NCBI GenBank assembly: GCA_949825025.1
Contig: OX463788.1
Location: 29,877,715 to 29,941,714 of the forward strand
DNA: 64,000 bases
Reading direction: 5' to 3'
Source: Siphlonurus alternatus
Lineage: Eukaryota; Arthropoda; Insecta; Ephemeroptera; Siphlonuridae
Part shown: positions 36,144 to 48,026 of the stretch, piece by piece
Layout: each line of letters opens with the position of its first letter
Numbering within the stretch: position 1 is the stretch's first letter
Notes under the pieces: generated by a model
The model's input: only the letters and a program-made list of their open reading frames with translations
What the model was told of the DNA's origin: nothing
Databases searched by the model: none
Made by a program: the position numbers and the translations under genes

Positions 36144-37834
36144 GTTTGCGCCCAAAGCCGAATTCGGACATTGTCCAAAAAAAGTGACCAAACCTAGTTG
36201 TGGTTTTTGCATTTTGACCAAAACCCGAAATGAACAAATATTTCGGCTTTTGGTCATTTAAATTTGATCACAACTATTATATAGTTCTGGTCAGATCATA
36301 AAAACCAAAACCCGTTGAGAGAGAGCTCGTCGGCTTTTGGGTAAACAAAATTAACCACATCTAGTTTTGGTTAAATCAGAAAAACCAAAACCCGATGTGA
36401 GCTTTATTTCGGCTTTTGGTCACTTTTTCACATGTTTATAACCACAACTAAGTTTGGTCATTTCATTAATGCGACTAAAGAATATTTGTACGTGCTTTAT
36501 TCAATAACAATTAACACTTAATTTATATTAAATAAATATATTTATAAATTTGCTTTATTTTATGTCAAAATGTGTATCATAATGGAATAATAGTTAATTA
36601 ATAATTAATAAGATGTAAAAAATATTAATTATGAAATAAATAAAATGTACACACCTTTAAAAGTTTCATTTTTATTACACTTCAGTATTTTTATCACATT
36701 GCTTCATAATTTTTAATTATTATTCAATTATACATAACACAGTTTCAGAGCTTCTCATTTTCTTAATACAACCATACTTAAAAACTAAGCACCGCATTTG
36801 AAAGTATACTCCGATAAACTCCTTCAATTATTATTTTTGACAATGTATTTGGTGACACAATTCTGAGAAATAAACATAAAAATTACAAAGGTTATATTCT
36901 ATTTCCTTTATGATACAGTATTACGATAAGGACTTAACTTAGTAGACTGATGAGTACCATGAAAAATATTTTTGTGTGGTTTAATAATTTGGTGCAGATG
37001 CAGCTCTAATATATTCAAAGTCTTCCACTCGCATTGGTTGTAACAAACCATTGTTTATATATAATGTCTGTCACACGGAACCTTTTTCATTGTTAAACAT
37101 GGGACGACGCAGTGTTTGATTTTGCCACCAGAACAGAAAACGTAATGGCATTGTTGGCGCTGGTTAAAACCGTTTCAACTTCATAATTAAGGGTCAATTT
37201 CTATAAGTTAACATGTAAATCAACAACTGTCCAATGTTTTTCCTTTCACGCGACAGACATTACACAACAATACTTTGTTTACTAACAACAAGCAGAACAC
37301 TTTGAATATTATAATATATATGGAAAATATTAATGAATAATTATTAAAATTTATGAAGCAATGAATGATAAAAATTAATATTAGTAAAATATTATACAAT
37401 TAGAAGCTTTTAAATGTGTGTACTTATTTTATTAATTTTGTAATTAATATTTTTTTACATCTCATTATTGTATCACTATCATAGTCGTTATAGGATTATG
37501 ATAAACGTTATTGGCATACCATAAAGTAAGCTTTGAAATAAATTAAAGTGTTTTTATTGAATAAAACACGAATAATCGAATAGACGTATAATGAAATGGC
37601 CAAACCTATAAGTTTGGTTAAACATGCATGTGGAAAAGTGACCAAAAGCCGAAATTAGCTAGGCTCACATCGGGTTTTGTCTTTCCTGATTTGACCAGTA
37701 GTTGTGATCAAATTTATATGACCAAAAGCCGAAATATTTACCCATTTCGGGTTTTGGTCAAACTGCAAAAAACACAACTAGAGGCATGGTCACTTTTTTT
37801 TGGACAATGTCTGAATTCGGCTTTGGGCGCTAAC
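36144..37834. mobile_element. Giant foldback element (about 1.7 kb near-palindrome)
   Basis: Ends GTTTGCGCCCAAAGCCGAAT (left) and GTTAGCGCCCAAAGCCGAAT (right strand). The arms are about 800 bp each and inverted along most of their length, with shared blocks such as GGTCATTTCATTA, GTGTTTTATTCAATAA-like, AGATGTAAAAAAATATTAAT-like and ATAATGTCTGTC. The loop, about 37090-37200, is not repeated. No transposase. Each end abuts a TA-rich run; (TA)n follows at 37838-37861. Confidence 0.75.
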
Positions 37835-37861
37835 ATAATATATATATATATATATATATAT

Positions 37862-38599
37862 TATAATGCATGATATAATATGATATTATAAAAAATAAAA
37901 GTAAAATTCCGTGATGTGATATTGACATAATAAGACCAGCAATACAAGATGTGTTGACGTCATTACTAAAGAAAGTAAAATGTGTGCCATATAATTATGT
38001 TGAGTGTGAATAATTAAATATATTCTCATAAACTTTGCATGTTCATATATAATATACTGTGTGTACTTATAAGGCCAAAATATTTACATAATGTACCATT
38101 TTAACAAGTTGTTTAGCAAATTACTACCAATTTGTTACGGTTTTGAAAAGGAGATAAAAACTCAAATGACTTACAAGGCTAATTTTTTGTTAGGTACGTT
38201 ATATATTTCTTTGTTTATGGTGGAGTTTATACTACCTATATAAAGAGTTGTAATGTTATGGACTAGCGCGTAATTAAATACAGAACTCTATTACACTTAT
38301 ACTATAACCGTACATCAGCATTGATGTAGCTCAGTGAATGCTAAAAGAACAACTTATCTGCCCAAACATCCTGCACATGATTTTACAAGAATTTGAGATT
38401 TTATATAATATATTGTGAATGTTATAAATCCATCCAGTCTCGATATTATTACAATAGCTTCAAAAGCTTTATCAGAGTTAGCAAAAATTAACATGCACTT
38501 GATGATGCACTTCAGATATGGATAGAAAAAATGTAAAATCAGGACAGTTCAACGGTTCCTATGCCCGATTTGCTGACGCTCTCCAAGAGACACACGTAG
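37862..38599. other. AT-rich intergenic DNA
   Basis: No gene or repeat recognised. Confidence 0.5.
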
Positions 38600-40064
38600 G
38601 CATACATAAAAAGTCCTGTGTACACTTTTCAAAATGTAAAAAAAAAAAAAAAAAATATACAAATTTTATAAATTCTTTTTTGCAATTTTGAAAGAGGTAA
38701 GAAGAGTTGATGATCCAGTTTGGGCCCTGTTTGGCTATCTTTTTTAATTCGGTCGAGCGTGGCGCAGTGCATTGACCGGTTCTCGTTAGATCACCGAAGT
38801 CAGGCTACGTCGAGCGTGGTTAGTACTTGGTACTTGGATGGGTGACCGTTTCAAGTAAAAAATACGCTGCTCCCTTCTTGGGGTAAATTCGTCTCGCTTT
38901 TCACCCAGTGCAGTGATGCACTTGTGTGTGGTTCCCCAGGCTTTGGACAACGCTTTGGTCCATTGAGAAAAAGTAGAGGTGTCCGTCCTGACTGAGGTTT
39001 TCCACGGTTCCCTCAGTCTCACCTCAGCGAATGTTGTGGGACGCGTAAGCATGCAGGCCGTGGCCACTATCCGTTCCCTACCTTATCCCTACCCAGTACC
39101 CCGCCGCGAGCTGTAAGCTCTTAGGGGTGTATCCTTGTAAAAAAAAAAAAAAAAAAAAAAAAATCAACGATTATGTACTGCCCAGTGTATTATCGTTGAT
39201 GTTAATGAAGTTTATCATGTTTCCATAGAATGCGACAGAGCAGGAGTAACATTTATGATGTAATGTGGTGTCTGGAGGTGTAATGACAGGTACTAGCTGA
39301 CAGATGTAACCATAAGTTAGAAACTATTAGATTATAAAAACGATCCTGAAAACGATCCTGATACTCAACATAGTGCATTATTCATCATTGTATTATGTTA
39401 TGGTATTATGTTATGTTATCAATAAATACTTAAATAGCCCTCTCTATATAAATAACACATATTTATGTCATAAATTCAGACCATTTTCAACTGCTACAGT
39501 GCAAAGTTAGTAATAAAAAGAGGGGCACTGCAAGGGGCAGAGCTATTATTGCAGTGTACAGGTACACGCTGTTCACCAAATTTAACTGTGACTCTACATT
39601 TGCCTCACTTATATAAATAATAGGCAACAATTTATTAATATTGTTATTTCAAAACATATAATATGGCTGCAAATTTGACACAAAATTTAAAATATGTCAA
39701 ACAATTTGTTATGACAGCGTACTGACTTTACAGTACGTACGTCAGAGCGATAGGGCTGTCATTGCAGGCAGCATGCATGGTCACACACGGATTGATAAAC
39801 ATAAGTATAATCAAATACAAAGTTTAATTGTAGCACAGTTCAGATGCGACTTGTATATTGTTGTTGGCCATCGTCAATACAAGGCAGCAGAATATAGCCT
39901 TTTTCAACTAAATGTACCTTTAATATTAAATTCAATAGTCATATATTATGCACCTATAAGTAACCTAAAATTAGTATTCATGCATAATTAAAATACTTTT
40001 TCATGGAGATTACAAAAAGTTTTTTTATATTTTGAAAAGTGGACACAGGACTTTTTATGTATGC
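38600..40064. mobile_element. TIR element carrying a SINE
   Basis: GCATACATAAAAAGTCCTGT at 38600 is mirrored at 40045-40064. The inverted arms run about 48 bp, including CACTTTTCAAAATRTA. The interior of about 1.4 kb contains SINE copy C and no transposase. The 72-codon frame at 39773-39991 shows no motif. Superfamily unknown. Confidence 0.65.
38752..39163 (+). mobile_element. 5S-rRNA-derived SINE, copy C (best preserved)
   Basis: Starts GTCGAGCGTGGCGCAGTGCA, then TCTCGTTAGATCACCGAAG and GGTTAGTACTTGG with a small internal repeat before GATGGGTGACC, as in 5S rRNA. The body has CTTGTGTGTGGTTCCCCAGG and TGAGGTTTTCCACGGTTCCC, the tail GAGCTGTAAGCTCTTAGGGG and about 25 A. Length about 410 bp. 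The open frame across it on the minus strand is not a gene. Confidence 0.88.
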
Positions 40065-41086
40065 AAGTGTGAAGCTGTACACTATCCTATGAGTCGTCTA
40101 CTTCTCCCCTGCAGCTAATTTGATCTTTTTTTTTTCAATCGTGATGTTTTAATAAATGATGAGTGCCTTAACCAAGACAATAAATAGTTTGCTATAACAT
40201 TCATGCATGTGTGCAATATAATCAAGGAACTCGCTCCGTAAATAATTCCCCATATTTTTAAACGTAACACGCAATAGACAACCGGCCTTGACTTTTATTA
40301 AAACACGATTGAAAAGACCATGACGTAGAAAATATTCTATATACCTCAATAATAAAATTTAATATACAATTTCAATATCAGAAAATATTATATCCTGTTA
40401 CAGATTATTGATAATAGTATTTAAAAGTTACATAAAAACAAGTTTTAAAAAGTTAATATCCTAAATATTTATTGGCAATCATTACATTTAATCTCAGTGA
40501 TTTGTTTTCATTTCTGTATTTTCACTTTCCATATATATTTAACTATAAACAAGGTCTTGTCTTTTAATATACGCATGTTTTTTTAATTTAAAAAATAATA
40601 ACTTTTTCTATTAAGTTTAAATCCTGTTATGATATCACAGTCAATAAAATTAGCTTGTAAAATCATTGAAATGACCTAGATATCCTGGCTTCAATATGTA
40701 AAGGATAAGATGCATTTTACAAGAATAACTTTTTTTATGACATCATCAAACTCTTGAGAGTAATTCTTAACAATTCTTAACTACATTAATTTGTAATACC
40801 TCTTACTATGACCTAAAGGGATCGATTTGTATCACATAAAACATTAGAACCTTACTATTTACATAATTCACCCAGCTTTTCTCGTTAATAATACTAAAAC
40901 TAGGGGTGGGGTGTAAACTCGCCTACGCTCGTTTGGTTTCAAGTCTTTTAATTAATTTTGTCAATCATATGTTGCCATCTATATAAGTGTTCAGTACGTG
41001 ATATCATAACGGTATTTTAATGCAAAATGGACAACCTATATGAAATTTTTTTATTACAGAAATGAATTGAAGGTACCAAATTATGC
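40065..41086. other. AT-rich intergenic DNA
   Basis: No gene recognised. Confidence 0.5.
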
Positions 41087-41297
41087 TACTCTGATTTTTT
41101 CCAGATTTTTTTGAAACTCAGAACTATTTTTAAATAATTAATAAATGTGCTGCCACTCCTCCTGGAGACGTCAACAGGCGTCTCTGTCCTATCCTTTTTA
41201 TTAACGATTCAGGGGTGCCAACTTAAAGTACAGAACGTTCAATAATTATTTAAAAATAGTTGCAGGACTCATAAAAATCTAAAAAAAAATCAGAGTA
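41087..41297. mobile_element. Short MITE with TACTCTGATTTTTT ends
   Basis: Arms of about 55 bp (41087-41142; 41243-41297) are inverted copies sharing TACTCTGATTTTTT and ACTATTTTTAAATAATTA. The centre contains GGAGACGTCAACAGGCGTCTC, a second hairpin. About 210 bp. Confidence 0.7.
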
Positions 41298-41310
41298 ATT
41301 CAGAGTAGAG

Positions 41311-41478
41311 GTGGAGCGTGGCGTTATGCATTGACCGGTTCTCGTTAGATCACTGAAGTCAGGCTACGTCAAGCGTGGTTAATACTTGGATGGGTGACCA
41401 TTTCAAGTATAAAAATACGCCGCTCCCTCCCTGGGATAAATTCGTCTTGCTTTCCACCCAGTGCAGTGATGCACTTCC
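41311..41478 (+). mobile_element. 5S-rRNA-derived SINE, copy D, 3' truncated
   Basis: Carries the 5S-like head (TCTCGTTAGATCACTGAAG, GGTTAATACTTGGATGGGTG) and the start of the body up to CAGTGATGCACTT, then stops without tail. It lies 13 bp after the MITE at 41087-41297. Confidence 0.8.
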
Positions 41479-41789
41479 AAATCTCTGAGCCCTGATATGT
41501 TGACAGATGTTATAGTGTTTTAAATTAGCGAAGATGAACAGACTCAGATAACGACTCAGACACAGTTGTTAGGCCCCTACTATTTTATTATTAAATATTA
41601 TTAATATTTATTTTATTTAATAATTTTTTTAAGGAGTTTGGGAAGATTCTAGTTAATTATTTTCTTAGCGTCCGGTCGTGATCGAGCGAGCAAGGCAATG
41701 GGCTTACTCCGGACACTGCCCATCTTCAACACAAAGAGGTAACCAGTTGTAATTAAACCTCGTAATGCTCTGATGTACCGAACGCAAAT

Positions 41790-42180
41790 TGCCACTGAAA
41801 GTAAGCAACCACAACCTACATGCCCCTGAAAGTATGCAACCCGCATTAATTACACCATAATTTGATAAACCCCCCCCCCTAGACCTAATTGGGAGATGAT
41901 CCGAGCATTATTTACGAAAATATTCGTTTTTATATAAAGTTATTATAAGTTACCCCTAAAGGTAGGCAACCTTCACTTACATGCCCCTGAAAGTATGCAA
42001 CCCAACCAAACTTCCCCTGAAAGTATGCAACCACAACCTACATGCCCCTGAAAGTATGCAACCCGCATTACTTTCACCTTAATTTTATAACCCCCCCTAG
42101 ACCTAATTGGGAGTAAATCCGAGCATTATTTACGAAAATAATCAATTTTATATAAAGTTATAATAATTAAGTCACACCTG
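41790..42180. repeat. 222-bp tandem duplication with 20-bp subrepeats
   Basis: CAACCTACATGCCCCTGAAA begins at 41813 and again 222 bp later. Both copies continue through GACCTAATTGGGAG and GAGCATTATTTACGAAAATA. The word CCCCTGAAAGTATGCAAC recurs four times within them, with two diverged neighbours. Confidence 0.85.
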
Positions 42181-42511
42181 AAAGTAGTTTGCTTGGAATG
42201 TGCTACCATGGCATCTCCATCTATGGGAATAATATCGAACTTCTGAATGTCTACAATATCTGTGCTCACGTGATTCCATATGCGGGCGCGCGGCCACCAT
42301 CTTGAAACTATCTTACGCACATATGCGCGCACTTGCGCGGATATTCGCATGCGCATTTTCGCGGACCAATCTTCGCGCGAATTTCACATCACTGCACTGA
42401 GCAGTCAGATCCCCTTTTGCAATGTTGCCTCTAAACAGAAGCAGCCAATGGGATGGCAGCAGTCACACAAAGGAAAGTTAATCATTTCAAAACATTGGCG
42501 ATATGCAAAAG

Positions 42512-42886
42512 CTTAAGGTAGAGATAATACGGATCAGCTGGCCCAATGCTAAAAAAATCCCATTCATAAAAATTATGAAAAAAATTTATAATGTTCTCCT
42601 CTACATCTCCTATCAGTAGGTAAAATATCAGGTATACAAAAACGAGCTAGTTTTCGAGTTATTAATTTTTAAAGTTGACTAATTTAACATGGAGAAACGG
42701 AACTTCCATGTTAAATTAGTAAACTTTAAAAATTAATAACTCAAAAACCAGCTCGTTTTTGTATACCTGATATTTTACCTACTGATAAGGTATGTTAAGG
42801 AGAACATTATAAATTTTTTTCATAATTTTTATGAATGGGATTTTTTTAGCATTGGGCCAGCTGATCCATATTATCTCTACCTTAAG
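42512..42886. mobile_element. Palindromic MITE, TTAA-flanked family, copy 2
   Basis: Best-preserved of three copies: arms of about 175 bp with ends TTAAGGTAGAGATAATACGG and its near-exact inverse. Shared words include GATCAGCTGGCCCAATGCTA-like and AACGAGCTAG/CTCGTTTTTGTATACCTGA. Central loop about 42690-42700. Non-coding. Confidence 0.8.
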
Positions 42887-43089
42887 TCAATCCCTGTTAG
42901 CAGAACTCTTTCTACCAATGGTAGACTTGCATTTTTCCACCAACGTTCAAACTTGGACGACAAAGAAGCTGTTGAAGTTGGTAACCATAAACTTTCCAAT
43001 GGCAGGAAACACTGTATGTATAAAAAATGGAAAAAGTAGCACTAGTACGTTGTGTGTTGCATGCTTACCTATCAAAAAACACAAATCGA

Positions 43090-43700
43090 AACCAACGAAA
43101 AGATGAACTCAGGGAGGAGATCCCCTAGCCGTGGAGTCACACGGCACAAGGTCACCCCGTGTCCACAATGTCCACATTTGTGATTCAAAGTGCATGATAG
43201 AGGGCCATAACACATCAAAGTGACACGTAATACGTCGCAATAGCATGACGTCCTCACTACACGGCCACGACAACACACCACGCACCAACACTCGAACACA
43301 CGGTGATTCGAAACACAGACCACACGACACCGAAGAGCCCAAATTTCCAAACGTAACCTCACGGTCGGCGTGCACTGCCGAAACGGTGTCCGGTGTCCGG
43401 AACCGAACACGACTCGGCAGCAACAAAAGTTCACCGGGCAAAGACGTCCACCGCCCATGGCCAGCGCAGGGCACTGGAAGAGCTCGGAGGCCGAAAAACC
43501 CCAAAAATCTAAATAATAAAATTCACCCCCAGTCCCCCCCCCCCGGACGTGGATTTTTTATTATTTTCCCGGTTACGCCGTTCACCCCCAGGAACCCCCA
43601 GGAAAAGTTTCGTCGGGTTCCGACGAACCCAGACGCTCGCCCAAAGGAAGTGCGTCCCAGCATAGGAAAACGCTGGTTAATTTTGGGGTCCCGAAAGTGA
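43090..43700. other. GC-rich island with long frames on both strands
   Basis: About 600 bp much richer in GC and CpG than the flanks. A 151-codon frame is open on the plus strand (43245-43700) and 128- and 131-codon frames on the minus strand (43072-43458; 43109-43504). Just upstream on the plus strand, 43104-43187 reads MNSGRR... and ends VTPCPQCPHL at a stop; beyond that stop, His codons are spaced as in a C2H2 finger. A C-run lies at 43535-43545. I do not recognise a product; a decayed retroelement 5' region or a promoter island are both possible. Confidence 0.35.
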
Positions 43701-45999
43701 TGTTTAATAATAAGAATAATATGAATGTTTATAAATTGTGCATAACACAGTAAAACATGGTTTAAAGAGCTTAAAAATTTATGTTTGTTTCAATTTTAAT
43801 CAATGTACAGAAATTACTGTAAAATCTATAATTACAAAATGCTTGTATTTAATAATTGTTATTTCATTATATAATCATCACTATTTTCCTCAAACATTCA
43901 CCCGCTTTATCTTAATTATGTCAGTTTGTAATTAATTTGATTTGTCATATAACATACTGATGTTATATCTTACAAACTTGCAGACCATTGTATGACAATT
44001 CCTCTGACATAAATTAAATAAAATTCAGATTTAAACAACATAAATGTCATGCCTTAGTAATTTCATTATTCATAAAATATTCAAAATTAGCAGGGCCGTC
44101 CCATGCGCACGGTGCATACGTTTAATTTTTTCTGCTCTATTATAGAGTTTTCCGTAAATTAATAGCCACGGCTTAGAAAAGCTGCGCAGAAACGAGTTTT
44201 AAATGTTAGTAGTCTACTGCGCATGGCTCTGCGAAGTGTGCATGATAAAAAAGCTTGAATCCAAATGAAGCTGCGCAAACGCTAGGTGAATAATCTGCGC
44301 ACAGCCAATAGCAACTTTGTATGCTTTATGAACAAAGATACGAACTTCTACCCCAGATTTCTTGCGAATTGCAGTGTTTAAAAATTCTTTTAATACGTTA
44401 CTGCAACCGGTTTGGCTTGTAGTATTGCAAATAAATATCAAATTTGAGATGAGATAAAAAGCAACGTTCTCGCTAATGTTGAACAAAAATTCTGCTCCGG
44501 TAGGGGCCCCTCGTGCAGCAAAACAGCTGTTTTGAGCTCACTACGTGACGTCACCTTGGGTGTTTTTGGCCAAAATGCGCAGATCAGTCCAAATTCGTAG
44601 GGCTGATGGACCTATCTATTATAGTTGTATCATGCAAAATTAGAAGTAAAGCTAAAAAAAAATAATAATAAAATAAAATAAATTCTAACTTGTCGTCCGG
44701 TAATAGGAAATATTATGGTAGCAAATGGGAAAAAAATACCTGTAATAGCTTATAAGCAGAATGTATATATTATTTAAATTGTTTTTTTTTATTTTAATTA
44801 ATTATATTATAGACTTGTGTGATACTTCCTACTTTCCAACTACCCCCAATTTATCTCCTCAGTACTCAGAACTGAGGATGGTCCTTTGTCATTACAAGAA
44901 AATTATACGGAATTTGAATCTCCGAATGCTGATGTCCTTTTTATTTTATTCTGATGAGGTGACGATTTAAATTGAATAAGCTTGATTTTCTTTTGTGTCC
45001 TGTCGATGCAGCTAGTACTGTATATCCTACAATGACGCACACGGGCAGGCAAGTTCTACAGTTTCACGTCCATCCACATTGCATGCATCTGCGGCACGAC
45101 AACACGATATCAACTAGAGCCTAGAGGTGCCCTTCAGACGCCAGCCTGCCCTTGAATTGACTGACTGGAGACAACGCAGGAAGGCACGCTTGGTAAAAAC
45201 CCTAGACCATTGTGTTATTGCATGTGATCCGTACATCTCATCTCGCTGCTGTATGAAGCGATGAGATGTGCACAGATATATTATTATACCTATACTAGTT
45301 TACTATAATTTCTTGTATGATCTGCATGAATATAATATAATAAATTAATACCGCACTTACCATTTTACCTTAAGATTAGTTATAAATAACATGCTAAATT
45401 TAAATCACTTTAGAATCTAATAATTATAATCATGTTTTCATGGTTGGATTAATTTGCTATTTTATATTATATAAAAATTAATTTAATGTTTTATGTTTCG
45501 CAAATATGAATTATAATAATTTATTACTTTTTTGCAATACACACGCAGGTCTGTAATGACTATTAAGATCCATACCAATTAGCAACAACTAACTATACTG
45601 AATATGAATACTATAATATGTATTATGCTGGGCATAAATTTAAGATGAGTTAATAGTTCATGTTACTTATTAGTTGCATCCAAAAGAATTGTAGCTCAAT
45701 GCAGTTAGATTAAATTTATATTTTATTTGTAACTACTATATCATAAAATCTATAGAGTATTCTACACTCTAAAAACATTTATGTAAATATAATTTATATA
45801 ATGAAATGATCGTAATATTTACAAAACAGTTTTACATAACTTGGGCATCTAAATAATGATAAACGCTTTCTTAAGGGGATTAAATAAGTCCTTGGTAAAT
45901 TACGAAGTTAAAATTATGTTCATTAAATGTTATTTCTCCATTGTTCATTATGCATAATAAGCATTGATAAAGACATTCGATTAAAACATAAATTACTTT
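43701..45999. other. Intergenic DNA
   Basis: AT-rich except 44095-44600 and 45000-45260. The sequence at 44092, CAGGGCCGTCCCATGCGCAC, resembles a hAT end, and TAGGGGCCCCTCGTGCAG at 44503 resembles an internal part of such elements, but I cannot find the other terminus. No gene recognised; the 90-codon minus-strand frame at 44214-44486 has no motif I know. Confidence 0.4.
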
Positions 46000-47977
46000 A
46001 AAAAAGGCTTCATCGTATGATTGAGGAATATAGTAAAATCACACTCATATTATAGTTTATCTGTTTATTTCCGTATGTGATTAAAGTAATTTCAGTTTAA
46101 TAACAATGAAAAGGTTAAGTGATATCAGAAAAATCGAGATAAAATATATGCAATAGCTTTAAACGGATTAGAATGTCACAACTTGCATGGGTCTTTCTTC
46201 CAGTTGTTATTTTAATTTTTACGCTACTAACAAAAGTACGCCGCAGCGAAAGTGCGGCTTCCTAATAATATATATATATATATATATTATATGCACAAAA
46301 CTTTGACGATTGTCGTAAAAAACTATGGAACAATGAACATTGGATATGCTGTTGTTTTGTTGTTTATAATCTTAGCTTTACGGAATATTTCATTTTTTAT
46401 AAGAAAAAAGTTATTTCTATTGAAATTCATATAACCATAGTGGGTACCATTTATTTTCTTCGACATTTACGTTATAAGCATGTTTTGTAATTGCATTTAA
46501 AAAAAAAAAAAAAAGAAAAACAAAACTATTTTGATTTTCACGTATGTTATATTACTGGAACTAAGCTTTCAGGATATGTTTTAGTACAAATTATTTTAGT
46601 TTTACTACATCGAGATTTTTAGAACGGAAGTTGAGGTATTTTTAACAAAAAAATACCTGGTTTTGGAACGAATAAATTTTTTCACGATAACTAAGATAGC
46701 AGATTCATAACCACTATCCGGTTACTATAAAGTCATCATCGAGCCAAATTTAAAAACTAGACGATGTTTTTTTAATAGTAAGTTATAGTGGATATCATTT
46801 TCCCATCTTAGTCCATAAGACTTCGCACACTGCTGCAGCACAGAGTGCTAGTCGGAACTCGTAACTTTTTAGTTAGAGCTTATACTAAAAAAAATTATTC
46901 CCTGAAAAAAATTTCATAGATTTCGTATGACATTAGTCACATATATTAGTGCATTGGTCGATAGTTTACAGAATTACGCATGTATACAATTTTTTGAAAA
47001 GTGTTTTAAAATGAATTAACATGCATGACATTTTCATCAATGCTTATATCTGTTTTTAAAACAATCAGTACCATGACACAAAATAATTTTTAATTATTAA
47101 GGTACCTTTTTAATTAAATGTTGCTTGAACTCCGCTTGTAAGATATGATTTTATTGTTAAGAAATACTGATGAAATTTTTTCAATAACATGAAGGTGATA
47201 GTGTGAAATTAATAAAAGCATCTCTTTTATTATATTATTTATATAAAATATAATTATATAAATATATTTATTGAAAGAGAAGTTAGGTCGACTCATTAAA
47301 CTATATCTTTAGGCTACGTAGACATTATTATTGTTATTAATATGCTCCAAGGCCGCGCGATATTCAGCACAATTTGGTCTAGATGGATCAGTATGAGCAT
47401 TCGATTGAAAAAAAAAAAAAAAAAGTTGCACACGTGTGAAGGGGCAAATTACAGTCTTACAGTCGAAAGCAAATTATTTTAATTATCTCAAACCTAATTA
47501 GTTATCATCACAGACATAGTCAGTATGTGGGCCGTTACTTGCATTCAAAGCAAAGTAGTATACTATTAGTTAGTCTATTAATTAATCTTAATAATAATCA
47601 TCGATAGAATAAGCTGAAAAAATGTGGTCAATTAATAATTAAAGATTTTATTTTCATTCACATTATAATTATTACATTGTATTTAATAATAATTATTGGT
47701 TTTTATTACATTAATATGTATTATTTTGAGTCTTTGAAGTGCAGGAATAATATTATGTAATAAAATAATATTTATTTTAATATGTTTCATTATATTATTA
47801 TAGTTTAAGTTGAATTAAAGTTAGTTTATTTATCATGTCAGCAGATAATTGTACCTGAATAGATTATAATACGTCTTTCATCGCCAAAGCTTGCTTTGCC
47901 ATTTAATTTACTACATAATATTTTAAATTTATTTATCTGACGATGTCAACAGCCTATAGTTTACTTTTCACGCAGAG

Positions 47978-48026
<49 letters not shown>

